64,000 nt of DNA, from positions 34,600,254 to 34,664,253 of the forward strand of contig CM053269.1 of the NCBI GenBank assembly GCA_028583415.1. Direction: 5' to 3'. The translations under genes were made by a program, and so were the position numbers. This DNA comes from Protea cynaroides. Lineage: Eukaryota; Streptophyta; Magnoliopsida; Proteales; Proteaceae. Numbering within the stretch: position 1 is the stretch's first letter; each line of letters starts with the position of its first letter. The notes below the pieces were generated by a model. It had not been told where the DNA came from. It saw only the letters and a list, made by a program, of their open reading frames with translations, and did no database searches. Shown in pieces: positions 12,337 to 24,265 of the stretch.

Positions 12337-12521
12337 GAACTACGTAGATCCTGATTCTTAGGGCAACATCCTCAGATAGGTAGGCAGTTTGGTAAGATTT
12401 TCAAACACGGTTCCACACCATGATCTTGAAAGAATATACACATCAATGATTGAATCCGTATTTCTGAACCACATGGATCTTGATTCTTAGGGTAGCACCC
12501 TAAGATACGTAGGCAGTTTGG
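12337..12521 (+). repeat. Two ACTACG...ATACGTAGGC hairpin cassettes
   Basis: Copies at 12337-12392 and 12466-12521 share the frame GAAC(T/C)AC..., CTTGATT or CTGATT, a stem-loop (in copy 2, CTTAGGGT-AGC-ACCCTAAG), then GATACGTAGGCAGTTTGG. A third copy is at 13260-13311. The ends (ACTACGT and ACGTAG) are also inverted. Confidence 0.75.
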
Positions 12522-12589
12522 AGAGATTCTCAAACACGGTTCCATAACCTCTATTTTAAGTCGTACTTGTGTTCTCTCGGACTGTACAC

Positions 12590-13195
12590 ACCTATTTTGT
12601 ACCTGTGGTTTACTAGAACTGTACATCCTTTAGGTTCACTCGAATCTATACCTGTGGTTCACTAGACTGTACACCCTTTAGGTTCACTCGAATCTGTACT
12701 TGTGGTTCACTAGAACTGTACATCCTTTAGGTTCACTTGAATTTGTACCTGTGGTTCACTAGAACTGTACACCCTTTAGGTTCACTCGAATCTATACTTG
12801 TGGTTCACTAGAACTGTACATCTTTTAGGTTCACTCGAATCTATACCTGTGGTTCACTAGAACAGTACATCCTTTAGGTTCACTTGAATTTGTACCTATG
12901 GTTTACTAGAACTGTACTCCCTTTAGGTTCACTCGAAGCTGTATCTGTGGTTCACTAGAACTGTACACCCTTTAAGTTTACTCGAATCTGTACCTTTGGT
13001 TCACTAGAACTGTACATCCCTTAGGTTCACTCAAATCTGTACCTGTGGTTCACTAGAACTGTACATCATTTAGGTTCTCTCGAATCTGTACCTGTGGTTC
13101 ACTCGGACTGTACACCCTTAGATTCTAAACCAGTACCTATGGTTCACTCGGACTGTACATACTTAGTTCCTAAACCGTACCTTGTTCCACTTGAA
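12590..13195 (+). repeat. 49-bp tandem repeat in the C 5' LTR
   Basis: About 11-12 units carry TCTGTACCTGTGG, TTCACTAGAACTGTACA and CCCTTTAGGTTCACTCGAA, with spacing of 48-49 bp. The 3' LTR carries the same array at about 54850-55465. Confidence 0.88.
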
Positions 13196-13970
13196 TTGTA
13201 CGCACTTTAGTCTTCTTTAGGATATCCATATCAATCCATATCCACAACCCAAAAACAACGAACTACGTTGTACCTGATTTTCAGGACCTCTGAAATACGT
13301 AGGCAACTTGGACGACCTCTCCAAGTATGTTCCACATCTTAAAATCCTTAGGTCCTCCATATCATATCTCGTATCCATTTCATATCCATATTTACTTCAA
13401 TCCACCTTAGGTTATCTCTAGATTCAATCTCAATCATCATCAAGCATAAACTTTAACTTGACCAATTGAATCTAAGAAAGCTTAAGCATAAACCACATCC
13501 ATAAACCTTAATCACATTCCGTTTGAACTACGTTATGGACTTGATTTCCACTATCTTCGGTTCGATTCATTGTATATTACTTTGCTTGTTTATTTATTTT
13601 CAGAACATGTTTGGCTAAAGCCTAAGTTAGAAGAACTTATTAACTTGGTATAAGATCCCCCATGAGCCATAGCCGTCATCCATTGACCATGAACAGTCAG
13701 AACAATAGAGTCTAAGAAAAGTAAAATCACATAGGAGGCCGATTTGACAGCTTTGGGTGCCTAACACCTTTCCAAACTATACCTTGAACGCTTACCTATT
13801 TTCTGATAGACTAAAGCCAATATATTGGGTCCAATGAGTCAATAAAAGTCTTTTCTTATGATGAGACTACATTTTTATAGGTCCTAGACCTTAATCTAGG
13901 TGGCAACTCCCAAACCATTTTTTTCGTCCATTGAAGATGGGTGGATGAGAGACGTACTTTGTCCTTACAA

Positions 13971-13988
13971 TGTCGACTCCGCTGGGGA
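13971..13988 (+). promoter_or_regulatory. PBS of element C
   Basis: TGTCGACTCCGCTGGGGA lies one base after the LTR end. The same site in element B reads TGGCGACTTCACTGGGGA on its own strand, so the family site is probably TGGCGACTCCGCTGGGGA. The Ogre group is known to use a tRNA-Arg-type site; the exact tRNA was not checked. Confidence 0.75.
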
Positions 13989-15075
13989 TTCTACGTTCAG
14001 ACTCTAGATTCACTTTCCTTACATTGATTGATTGACATTGGATGCTAGATCTAGGGCTACTATTATTTATGTTTGTACATATTGTTTTAGGGGTTATGGG
14101 TTCAGTCACACATCGTGCCGTTAGTCGACCTGGGTCCTTATGCAAATGGGATCACCCGCTAGACAAAAAGCACAACCTTGACACATACCTTGTAAAAGTC
14201 TCTACTGATGAGGGTTTCTGACGATTGTTTCTTGGGTCCGCCCAAGGCATCATACTACTCTAGGTCTTGACATTTTACAAAATGGTATATCAAAAGGAAT
14301 CGAGGGGCCCATAATTCACCGTGTAGACGGGACAGGCCACTCCTCCTCTTGCAGGTAGCCTTGCTGGTCCTAACCCAGTTTGGGCTACATGTTTGTTATT
14401 TTTGGTCCATCCTTGAACCAACATGGTAAAACCTGTTCAATTACGATATCCATGCCCGTGGCGTCGAAGTTCTATCCATTTTTACTCTCGATTGGTTGAC
14501 ATGTTAGAATCCACATGATGAGCATCTTGAACTCTCACTTGATGGGAGCAAGAGAAAGTATACACCAGTTCCACGTCTTAGTGGACGGCCACTGTACACT
14601 CTCTATCAATGAGCACAGAGTGTTGGATCTATCATTATTAATGCATCGACTTCAAAAACGAGTAGAAATTCCTTGTCATGACATAGGTGTTATGATCTAG
14701 CTATTATTTACCGGTTTGTTCAATCATGAACCGCTTTTGCTTACTATCCTGTATGAAAGCTAGGAATAAGTCTATCAGTTTTAATCTCTTTGAATTTGAT
14801 AAACCAAGTGGTCGGACCTTGTTGCCTAATGAACCGTTTGGGTCATGAAGCCCAAGACTAATCACGGGGTCAGTTGAAGCAACTAAATTGATCCAGATAA
14901 TGCTTGTTTAATGGGTTTCATAAGGGAACTAACATTTGTTTGGTCGAGTCAGCTTTGTTTGTGCATGTAACTTCTTTCCATTTTCCCACCATCCCAGAGT
15001 CCTAATACTTATCAGTTTTGGTTCTTTTTTGGTAAGAGTTTAAGAGTCAGCCTAAACTGTAACCATTTCTACCTC
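13989..15075 (+). other. Untranslated leader of element C
   Basis: There are about 1.1 kb between PBS and gag start with no long open frame. From about 14330 to 14940 it aligns, in reverse orientation, with the leader of element B (about 28650-29240). Shared text includes GATGAGCATCTTGAACTCTC and ATGAACCGCTTTTGCT. A possible 3' splice site (CACCATCCCAG, ending near 14997) precedes gag. Confidence 0.75.
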
Positions 15076-15423
15076 GTGGATAAGAGATCCCCTCCTTTGT
15101 CTAGTGTGTCCATACCTGAATCAGTTAGTTTTACCTCAACCGCATCAACTGAACCAATGGCTGACAGATCAAACCAAGTTCCAAGCACTACAGAGGCTAA
15201 AATTGAGAGAATAGTAAATATCATAGAGACGATGGTTATCATGATTCAGGGCCTACAGATGCAACTACAGTCCCAACCATCAACCATTGAGAAAATGAAT
15301 GTGGCACCCCTACAAGGATTGATTAGCCCTAAGCAAGCTGTGCCACAAATTCCCTTAGATCCCACCTTAGAAGACATAGATGAGGTTGTGTATCAGAAAC
15401 CATTGGTCGTCCAGAGAGCCCTC
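15076..15423 (+). pseudogene. Element C gag, N-terminal part
   Basis: The frame starts with ATG 15076 (MDKRSPPLSSV) and runs 116 codons to the insertion of element B, whose TSD CCCTC is 15419-15423. It holds a Ser/Thr-rich start and a helical stretch with Gln-rich repeats (MIQGLQMQLQSQ). No known motif is decisive; the call rests on its place between leader and the gag C-terminal part that resumes at 34885. Frame 15424-15453 is LTR sequence of B, not gag. Confidence 0.7.
15419..15423. repeat. TSD of element B, left copy (CCCTC)
   Basis: CCCTC directly precedes the LTR start at 15424 and recurs at 34880-34884 after the right LTR. Both flanks are gag sequence of element C. Confidence 0.92.
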
Positions 15424-15714
15424 TGTGAGGACAAAGAAAGAAATCTTTAGAAGTCGCCACCTAGATTTAGGTCTAGGACCTTAGAAATGTGAAATCTCAC
15501 CCCAAGGTAAGACTTTGATTGACTCATGACCCTTAGATTGGAATTCTGGTCCATCAGAGATTGGGTAAGCGTCAGGTTACGGTTATGGGAAGGGGTTAGG
15601 CACCCAAACCGCCCGATCGAAATCGGTCTCCTATACCTTTCCTATGCTAGACTCTATTTGCTAACCCAAACCAAACCAAGGGGTTTGATATCATTGAACC
15701 GAATCTGTATCCAT

Positions 15715-15770
15715 CAGATTGCCTACGTATTACGGAATTATTCCAAAAATCAGGTTCACCATCGTAGTTC
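15715..15770 (-). repeat. ACTACG hairpin cassette, B left LTR
   Basis: On the minus strand it reads GAACTACGATGG..., CCTGATT, a short stem, then ATACGTAGGCAATCTG. More copies lie at 16191-16244 and 16378-16431, where the stem is CCTAGGG...CCCTAGG. The right LTR has the same three at 29911-29966, 30387-30440 and 30574-30627. Confidence 0.75.
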
Positions 15771-15869
15771 AGGTGTGATTAAAGTTTATGGATGTGATTT
15801 ATGCTTGTGCATGATTAAGTTCTTTGTTCAAGTTGAAAGTTATGCTTGAAAGGCTGAGAAATCCTATGG

Positions 15870-16440
15870 GTTAGGATCTGGATAGTCCATGTGGACTGAT
15901 AGATAGTCCTAGTGGATCTAAGAATAACCCTATTTGGGTTGAAATATGGATAATGTCCTAGTGGATTTATGGATAGTCCAAGTGGACTAAGATGTGGATA
16001 AATATCCTAGTGGATCTATGGATAGTCCAAGTGGACTAAGGTGTAGATAACCCTATTTGGGTTAAAATATGGGGGATATCCTAGTGGATCTATGGATAGT
16101 CCGAGTGGACTAAGGTTTGGATAAATATCCTAGTGGATCTATGGATAGTCCAAGTGGACTAAGATGTGGATCCGAATTTGGGTTTCTCCCAAATAGCCTA
16201 CGTATCCTAGGGTTTGCCCTAGGAATCAGAATCCGCGTAGTTCGGGATGGTTGGTGGATATGGCTGGATATCCTAGTGGATCTATGGATAATCCGAGTGG
16301 ACTAAGATAAATATCCTAGTGGATCTATGGATAGTCCAAGTGGACTAAGGTTATGGATCCGAATCTGGGTTTTTCCCAAATGGCCTACGTATCCTAGGGT
16401 TTGACCTAGGAATCAGAATCCGCGTAGTTCGGGATGGATA
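15870..16440 (-). repeat. Tandem repeat 'TCCTAGTGGATCTATGGATA' in the B left LTR
   Basis: About nine to ten irregular units pair TCCTAGTGGATCTATGGATA with GTCCAAGTGGACTAAGG. The second word has its own inverted repeat, GTCCAAGTGGAC. Two hairpin cassettes are built into the array. The right LTR copy is about 30066-30636. Confidence 0.82.
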
Positions 16441-16918
16441 ACCTTTTCTAGGTTAATGATTGAGAATCTATTCTAGGTTTGGGATTGAGAACCTATTCTA
16501 GGTTTAGGGTTTGCCGAGGGGCAAATCGTCCTAAATTACCCTTTTCATTCTGAATTCTAATTTTGGAAGGTTTGGCAAAGAATTCTCTTTCTTTATTAAG
16601 GTTTTATTATTCCCATTATGCCCTTCCCAAGAATGTGGGTGCCTAAATGCACGTCCCCACACCTACATTGTCTTCTAGAAGTGTGCATATATGGCAGTTT
16701 AACTAGGGTGTTGCATAAAATAAGTTATTGCCAAAAAATAGAATATTCTATCTAAATATGGCACATAAAACATTTATGACAAGAAATTCACATACAGTAA
16801 GATTGTTTAAAAATCTTTCAAATATGGCATGTATTGCAAATAAGGCAAGAGCCTATATGGCATGATCTAGTATGCTATCTTCTAAGCATGGCAAGATCCT
16901 AATTGCTATTTCTTTCCA

Positions 16919-17410
16919 TATTTAGGGTTTTCTACCCTAATTATTATTTTATTTCTATTTTTTAGGATTTTCTACCCTAATTGCTACTTTCTTTCCATTT
17001 TAGGGTTTTCTACCCTAATTGTAATTTTATTTCCATTTTTTAGGGTTTTCTACCCTAATTGCTATTTTCTTTCCATTTTTTAGGATTTTCTACCCTAATT
17101 GTTATTTTCTTTCCATTTTAGGGTTTTCTACCCTAATTATTTTCTTTCCATTTTTAGGGTTTTCTACCCTAATTGTTATTTTCTTTCCATTTTTTAGGAT
17201 TTTCTACCCTAGTTGTTATTTTCTTTCCATTTTAGGGTTTTCTACCCTAATTATTATTTTATTTCTATTTTTAGGGTTTTCTACCCTAATTGTTACATTT
17301 TTCCATTTTAGGGTTTTCTACCCTAATTGTTATTTTATTTTCATTTTAGGGTTTTCTACCCTAAATGTTATTTTCTTTCCATTTTTTTAGGGTTTTCTAC
17401 CCTAATTGTG
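16919..17410. repeat. Array of 13 telo-box hairpins, B left LTR
   Basis: Thirteen units, spaced about 35-45 bp, carry TTAGGGTTTTCTACCCTAA or a one-base variant (GGATTTTC in three). Each is a 7-bp stem (TTAGGGT/ACCCTAA) with a 5-base loop, and each perfect unit holds the plant telo-box AAACCCTAA on the minus strand. Spacers are T-rich (TATTTTCTTTCCATTT). The right LTR carries the same array at 31114-31606. Confidence 0.88.
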
Positions 17411-18699
17411 ACAATAAGCATTTAATATAGCATGTAAGCAAGTGTAGCAGACAAATATGGCAATAAACATGTGTATCATTCCAATCATGGCAATGTGATT
17501 ATTTCAATTATGGCAATGTGATCATTCCAATTATGGCAGTGTATGCATACGAGCATCCGAACATAGCATAGCATCAAATATGGCATGTGAGAAACAACCA
17601 AAGCATATGAGAATCAATCAAAACATGATGGAACACGCAGCAAGATGACAGCTTTGTCAGGCTGGACCAAAATGGGCACATAGGGCACTGTACTTACTCA
17701 AAAAATTCTTAAAATATATCCCTGGAAAGAAGACTCAGAGGCCAACATTTTGTCTCAAGGAAGCTATTCCTAAAAGAGACCATAGGCAGGTCGAAAACAT
17801 TCCCCAAGTACAGGCAAATACACTGGTCAGGTCTGTTCCAGATTTTTGACCAGTTGCACCATAAATTCCAAATAAAATTCTATTCTTAATGAAAATTAAA
17901 TACAGACATATGTCTATGCAGATAACTATCTGATCTAAAATTTCATTAAGAAAAACAAGTTAAAACAGTATATTTTCTTTGTGAAAAATGACTCTTTTCA
18001 ATCATGCAAATCAGCACATCATGACAGATCTGAAATCAAAGCTTTATGCACTTAAAAATTGATATCAATTCAACGAAAAATGGAAAAAATATGAAACCAG
18101 TGCCATTTTTTAGAAGACTTTCATGTCTAAAAAGTTCATGTTAAGTGGATTTTCTGATTATGGCCATAAGGCCTTTGTCTAGAGACTTTCCGATGGAGGA
18201 TTGCATTACATCCGAGAAAAATAGCAATGTCAAAGACAAATTGTTTGATATATTTCCCCAATTTCAAATGGAACGAAATTTTTAGGGTAGTCTTCTATCA
18301 TATCAGAGAGACTCCCATAAAATTTTGGGCTTCAAAATCTTAGAAAAATACATATGATGTACGTCCTAAGTTTGAACCCTAAATCTGGAATTTTCAGATC
18401 AGAAAATCACTTTATGAAATTTACAAAAAACATCAAACATCATTGTATATCAATCAAAAATTCATCATTGAATAGCTTAGACAAATTATCATTCATGAAA
18501 AATGTTAGACATAGGCATCCTAACATTAACAAGCATGTAATAGAGCATTCATGATTGAGATTTCATGAAAATTAGCCTTTTTCAAGCAAAATTGGCATTC
18601 GGGCATTATAACGACCTCTAAATTTGTTTAGAGTACTAACCTTGGGCTCAAATCGAGCGAAACCGTTGATGAAGGGTGATTGGGGGTTGTATCAATCCC

Positions 18700-19520
18700 C
18701 TTTGAATGTGAATCCTCCTTTTCCTCTCTTCCCGCTTCTTTCTCTCTTCTCTTTCTCTCTTTTCTTCTTCTCTTTTCTTTCTTTTCTCTTTTCTCTCTCT
18801 TTCTTTCTTCCTCTCTCACGTTTTCTCTCTCTCACTCACCTTTCTCTCTCTCACCCACGTTTCCCTCTCTCTCTACTCTGGAAAAAAGGATCCTCCTCTT
18901 GCCTATTTATAATTTTTCACTCATTTTCTAGAAGATCCTTTTTTCTAAAAAATATTTTTTTTTCCTTTTTCTTTCTTTCCTTTTTTCTTTCTTTCTTTCT
19001 CCTCTCTCTCTTTCACGTTTTCTTTCTAGAAAACGTGAAGGGGAATATTTTTCCCCCTTTTTTCTTTTTTTTTCTTTTATTCCTCTCTCTTTCCTTTTTC
19101 TTCTCAAGATCTTTTGGATTATCTCAAAACCCTAAATCCCCTTCTCTTTCACGTTTTCTCTCTCCCCTCTTTCCTTTTCTTCTCAAAATCTTTTTGGATT
19201 ATCTCAAAACCCTAAATCCCCTTCTCTTCCACGTTTTTTCTCTCCCCTCTTTCCTTTTTTTCCTCAAAAATCTTTTGGATTATCTCAAAACCCTAAATCC
19301 CCTTCTCTTTCACGTTTTCTCTCTCCCCTCTTTCCTTTTTCTTCTCAAAATCTTTTTGGATTATCTCAAAACCCTAAATCCCCTTCTCTTCCACGTTTTT
19401 TCTTTCCCCTCTTTCCTTTTTTTTTCTCAAAAATCTTTTGGATTATCTCCAAAACCAAAATCCCCCTTCACTTTCACGTTTCTCTCTCCCCTCTTTCCTT
19501 TTTCTTCTCAAAATCTTTTG
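18700..19520. repeat. CT-rich block with a repeat of about 80 bp, B left LTR
   Basis: Nearly pure CT sequence gives a long false open frame (18624-19703). From about 19090 it holds five to six units of 'TTTTGGATTATCTC', 'AAAACCCTAAATCCCC' and 'CTTCTCTTTCACGTTTTCTC', spaced about 77-82 bp. It corresponds to the AG-rich block of the C LTR read from the other strand. The right LTR copy is 32896-33716. Confidence 0.85.
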
Positions 19521-19596
19521 GATTATCATTTACATACAATAATATATATTATATACATATATACACATATATTTAATAACATACATATACATACAT

Positions 19597-19605
<9 letters not shown>

Positions 19606-19672
<67 letters not shown>
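19606..19672. repeat. (AT)n microsatellite, B left LTR
   Basis: An AT dinucleotide run of about 67 bases. The matching run in the right LTR (about 33806-33915) is about 110 bases, which is most of the length difference between the LTRs. Confidence 0.85.
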
Positions 19673-19680
<8 letters not shown>

Positions 19681-20646
19681 TAATATATATAATATATATA
19701 TAATATAAATATCGTGCACATAGATGAACTGATTCGAAATGGGTTGAGACTGACTTAGGTTGACAACTGATATGGGTTGAGCTAGGTTGGACCAAAACTG
19801 GTTTGAACTGAGTTGACTTGGACCGATTGAAATTAACCGGGTTTCTTCTCCTTGTCATTTCACGGGTCATTCCCGCTGTTATCCCGTATGGAATTTTTTG
19901 ATGGCCTCTATTCCAAATTTTTTGCGTTCATTTTGTAGAACATTAAAAATGAGGAATATAGGAACTTGAATCACCTCATTTGGAAGTAAAATGGTCAACT
20001 TATGAATTTTTGAAGTTTAAGCGGACCAATTATCGATAATTTGGCTGACCATTCTGCATGAGATCCTTCAGAGGCTTTTACCGAAAATATTTTACGTCCA
20101 CTTTGTAGAGCACTAAAAATGGAACATAATGAGACTGAAATCGCCTGAATCCGAGGTAGAACGGGAAAGATATGAAGCTTTGAAGTTTTGCCGATCATTT
20201 TGCATGCAAGTTTGCATGGGACCCACTGGTGACTTCTACCCGGGATTTTTTTACGTCCACTTTGTAGAACATCATGAATGAAGAATAATGGTCTTGGAAC
20301 CATCTGAATCCGATGTCGGATGATCAAGATATGATGATTTGAAATTCAAACAATCTAACTTACGATAATTTGCATGAAAGCCCCTGGGATTATTTATGAC
20401 AATTTCAGAAACCTCCCTTATATGTATCATCCGACTAAAATGGTCGTATCTTCCTCATTTGATACCGGAATTGAGCAATTCTGGTATCGTTTCGAAGATA
20501 ATTCCATGACCTATGCATCTATGCAGATAATAGCCCATGACCCTACTGTGGGGATCAGTGGAGAATTACAAATCTTTGGGTTAAAGGTCAGAAACCTGCC
20601 ATATTGGTTCACTTATGCCGAGGGTGGCAAAAATGGGGTGCTTACA

Positions 20647-20662
20647 GATGCCCCTCTTTAGC
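20647..20662 (-). promoter_or_regulatory. PPT of element B
   Basis: On the minus strand it reads GGCTAAAGAGGGGCATC directly before the LTR. Element C has GGCTAAAGAGGGGTATC at the same place (53986-54001). It sets the element's orientation as minus. Confidence 0.85.
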
Positions 20663-20860
20663 CGAGATTGTTATCGGTTGAAGGCTAAAGATAAAAGAAC
20701 CACATTTTTTTGGGGTATGAGTGATATTGTTTATTGGGCTGCACTTAGGGTAATTCTTCCTAAACTGCCTACGTATTCTAAGGGTGTCCTAGAAATCAAG
20801 CCCAGAACGTAGTTCGACTGGCAAGAAGGTTTGCTCTTCTTGGAAGATTGATGATTGTTC
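20663..20860 (-). other. 3' end of the B inner part, shared with element C
   Basis: The stretch next to the PPT (to about 20710) matches the 3' untranslated end of element C in reverse. At 20762-20816 there is one more ACTACG hairpin cassette, outside the LTR. No coding sequence is seen. Confidence 0.65.
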
Positions 20861-21300
20861 CTCTTGTATAAAGCTAGGCTGTGAATACAAGGCTCATTTG
20901 TAGGCTGGGAACCTCTTCTTGCTGAGGTGGAACTCAATGCAAGGTATGTGCGGGCTTGGACCCGGCTTGATCCATTTGTAGGCTGATAAACCTCTTCTTG
21001 TATGGAGCTAGGCTGTGAATACAAGGCTCATTTGTAGGCTGGGAACCTCTTCTTGCTGAGGTGGAACTCATGATGCAAGGTACGCGCGGCTTGGACCCGG
21101 CTTGATCCATTTGTAGGCTGATAAACCTCTTCTTGTATGAAGCTAGGCTGTGAATACAAGGCTCATTTGTAGGCTAGGAACCTCTTCTTGCTGAGGTGGA
21201 ACTCAATGCAAGGTATGTGCGGGCTTGGACCCGGCTTGATCCATTTGTAGGCTGATAAACCTCTTCTTGTATGAAGCTAGGCTGTGAATACAAGGCTGAT
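20860..21300. repeat. 135-bp tandem repeat in element B
   Basis: About 3.3 units hold 'AGGCTGATAAACCTCTTCTTG', 'AGCTAGGCTGTGAATACAAGG', 'GCTGAGGTGGAACTCA' and 'GGCTTGGACCCGGCTTGATCC'. The word TCCATTTGTAGGCTGATAAA recurs at 20971, 21106 and 21240. Units differ by a few bases only. Confidence 0.9.
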
Positions 21301-21700
21301 TGCATGAGCTTGGGCTCGGATTTGATTTGGATGGAAAATTTGATGTCTTCTCTTTGATTGAACTGAGGCTCTTTTGATTGAGATTCTGAGATTGTTTTTT
21401 CTGAATAAGCTAGGGCTCTGCATTTGATTCACTTATATGCTGAGATTGAATTGATCTTTGAATGAGCTAGGGCTCTGGATTCACTTATAGGCTGAGATTG
21501 ACTTGATCTTTGAATGAGCTAGGGCTCTACATTTGATTTACTTATAGACTGAGATTGATTTGAAATTTGGATGAGCTAGGGCTCGCATTTGATTCTCGAA
21601 ATGAGCAAGGACTCGAAAAGTCACTTATAGGGTGAGGAATTTGCTATTGATTCTGAAATGAGCAAGAACTCAGAAGGTCATTTATAGGGTGATACCGAAT
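21300..21700. repeat. Short diverged tandem repeats in element B
   Basis: Roughly 58-bp units carry GAGCTAGGGCTCTG, TTTGATTCACTTATAGGCTG and AGATTGA, then a variant with GAGCAAGGACTCGAAAAG. The repeat fades after 21700. Confidence 0.75.
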
Positions 21701-24232
21701 GACTCATCTTGGCAGTTCCTACCAGCTTTGGACCTTCGGGATTGAAAATAGGAATATCCTTCTTGGAAGCTCTATGGCTTTGAACCTTTAGGATGCTTGA
21801 AAGTGACCCATACAGGAAGGCTTTGTTGACTTTGAACCATTAGGGTTGGAATCTGACCCATCTTGGAAGTCTATTGACTTTGAACCTATAGAGTGCTGGA
21901 TATCTTTGAAATGATGGTGAATTCCTTGGCAGTTTTCTGAGTTTTTTGCTCCTGCTTTATTGGTAAAGGCACAAAACATGACATCATTGGAAGTGGTGTC
22001 ATGGACTTTGGTGGCATGATACCTAGATTTGAAATTTCCCATTTATGACCTGGTACTGAAAGTTTGACTCAATTTCAGCACGGTATGGATGACTTGGTTA
22101 CTCCCTTTGAAGGGTTCCAAGTAATTTAAAGGTGATGATTTTCTTCAGCCAACATTGGTGTTGTTGGATTTTGGATTGAAAGAAACTCTAGCGAGGATTT
22201 TGGACAAGAATGAGGGGACCTTGACAGTCTTTAACCAAAGTGACTTTATTGATTGACCATGGTGTTAAATTGTCAAGGGACATTTGGTCAACTAAGTTCT
22301 TTGACTGTGCATTATGGTAGAACAAATTGGTAGAATAGCCAAGCGGCGATGAAATGTGACATGGTTTTGGCCCTCAATCTAGGCTCATGAAAAGCTCAGG
22401 GCATTGCAACATTGTTGTGCCAATTTTGAAAGATGAATGAACCATGGCCCCAAAGTAGGCACGAGGAGCAAAGGATTCGAAGTGTTCCTTCAGAGAATTT
22501 GGTGACCAAATCTTAACAGGTGAGTGACCACATTGGATTTTCTTCATCAACAGGATTAGGAGAACTGAAAAATTGGTAAAAACCAACTTGGACAGACCTA
22601 CTTCTATTGACTAGGAAAGTCAGTGACTTCAGACTAGACAATGGATCCTAGATTTAATGCTCATGATCAAGTTCAATTCCTCTACATAGGGTATATCTAT
22701 GCCCCAGTGTCTGCATGTTGTGATAGACCACTACTGTAATATGCTAGGGCACAGGCAATCTAACAGAGTTAGAACTAGGTTGAATCTGGATTGCATCCAT
22801 AATTGACCATGCTTCCAAGGTCAAGGGAAGATTGACAGATTGGTTGCAGGAAGTGACTTCTTAGATAAGCCCTTCCTGAATTTTGAAAAATGAAGGAACT
22901 GATGATTTGAATGAATTTGGCTACATCCGTAACCAGGCCATGAGAATTTGCTCTCTCCCTAACATGACCAACAGGATTTGAAGATAGAGTTCTGTTGAAA
23001 GGTAATGCTATGGAGCCCAACAGATGATGGTTTGTTCAACTCCTCCGAGTATGATTCACTGGAGAGCAAGAGGGGTTCCTTTCCTTATGGAGGGTAGACT
23101 GGTATGACACTTGTCTACATGAACCACTGAATTTTTCTTTGAAGGGCCAATGAGGGCAATGCTTTAGGGCTGCATCAGGTCGCCTATCCCCACTGAGGTA
23201 TTATAGGTTGCCCATTGAGGTTTCTCGGGTTGTCTTTCCCTGCTGAGGTTTCTTTTCTTCCCATTATTATTTTTTTTTCATTTTCTTCTTTTTGCAAATC
23301 CCATCTTGGGTTGAATAAAGAGTCCTAATGTGGTGAGGATATTGCCAAAATTATGGTCCTATCCAATGGTCTGAAACCCTTAGGGGAAATCTGAACGGCA
23401 TGACTTTTATGACAAATGGATAGCCTTGCCCCACTATTTAAGTTGACACCTACACGTATTGATAGGCGGGCAGCTATTTGAATCATCACTAAAAGAGATC
23501 TTAGGGAAATGCAGTCCCACACCAAATTAAAAATGGTGCCAAATTATGTTTTCCTTTCTTGGAGATGTTCAGATGGAACACGTGTCCCAACAAGCTATAT
23601 CGAGATTCCGAATCAGTCACGATCATATCTGGGCCTGAAACCTTTAGGTTTGTTGACAAATATTGATGTTGAAGGTCCAAGAGGACGGATGTGAAACTGT
23701 CCACATGGGTCTACCATTGGGAGAGTGTTTGGTTGTTTATGTAGAATGGATTTATCTTACCGAGAAGATCCCATTTTATTGGCTTGAGAAATGAAGGGCT
23801 TATAGGAACCTTGGGAAGCCATCGGATGTAATGAACGACAGATGAGAGTTCCAGCCAGATTTATGAAATTGTACATAAAATGATGACATGATCATGAGAT
23901 ACAATGCCATAAAAATTGATAATCAAAAGAAGGGCTTGTGATAGAGACTCCTTGGAAGGCCGTCAGATTGATGGACGGCAGAGAGAGTCTAATGCCGATG
24001 AGAAATCTTTCTCTGATGAAGAAGTGATGAGATCGTCTCCTGTAAAGGCGGGATGTAATTGGCCAAAATCAAAAGTCCGGTCCAACATGCTGTAAATCTC
24101 GACGAATGATCGAACTTGCTATCAGGCTTTGGTTGGAACTATCATCCTCTTGAAATGAGAGGGACAATTGGCTTACTGTCGAGCTCCAATGCCATTCAAC
24201 ATCTTGCTATTTTCTTTTCTTCTCTTTTTTTT

Positions 24233-24265
<33 letters not shown>

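Larger units (their letters stand above)
8452..13969 (+). repeat. 5' LTR of element C
   Basis: This 5.5-kb LTR starts TGTAAGCACCCC and ends GTCCTTACA. Its ends and several inner blocks match the LTRs of element B in reverse orientation: the fourfold module at 8940-9575, an AT-rich stretch at 9700-9800, an AG-rich stretch at 9835-10270, and the block GTGTGGGGACGTGCAT near 12069. The 3' LTR lacks the part from about 8810 to 12068. Confidence 0.9.
15424..20646 (-). repeat. 3' LTR of element B (left)
   Basis: Plus-strand ends are TGTGAGGACAAAG and GGGGTGCTTACA. In order, it holds hairpin cassettes and a repeat array (15715-16440), a telo-box hairpin array (16919-17410), a CT-rich block with repeats (18700-19520), an AT microsatellite (about 19606-19672) and modules with TTTACGTCCACTTTGTAGA (19880-20330). 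Long open frames here are chance frames in low-complexity sequence. Confidence 0.93.

Noticed and set aside
15526..15849. A 107-codon frame present in both B LTRs (also 29722-30045)
   Set aside because: Its presence twice comes from the LTR duplication. It spans a hairpin cassette and has no recognisable protein pattern.
18624..19703. A 359-codon open frame in the B left LTR (and its parts in the right LTR)
   Set aside because: It is a translation of CT-rich and AT-repeat DNA (runs of Phe, Leu, Ser, then Tyr-Ile). The two LTR copies differ in frame because of run-length changes.
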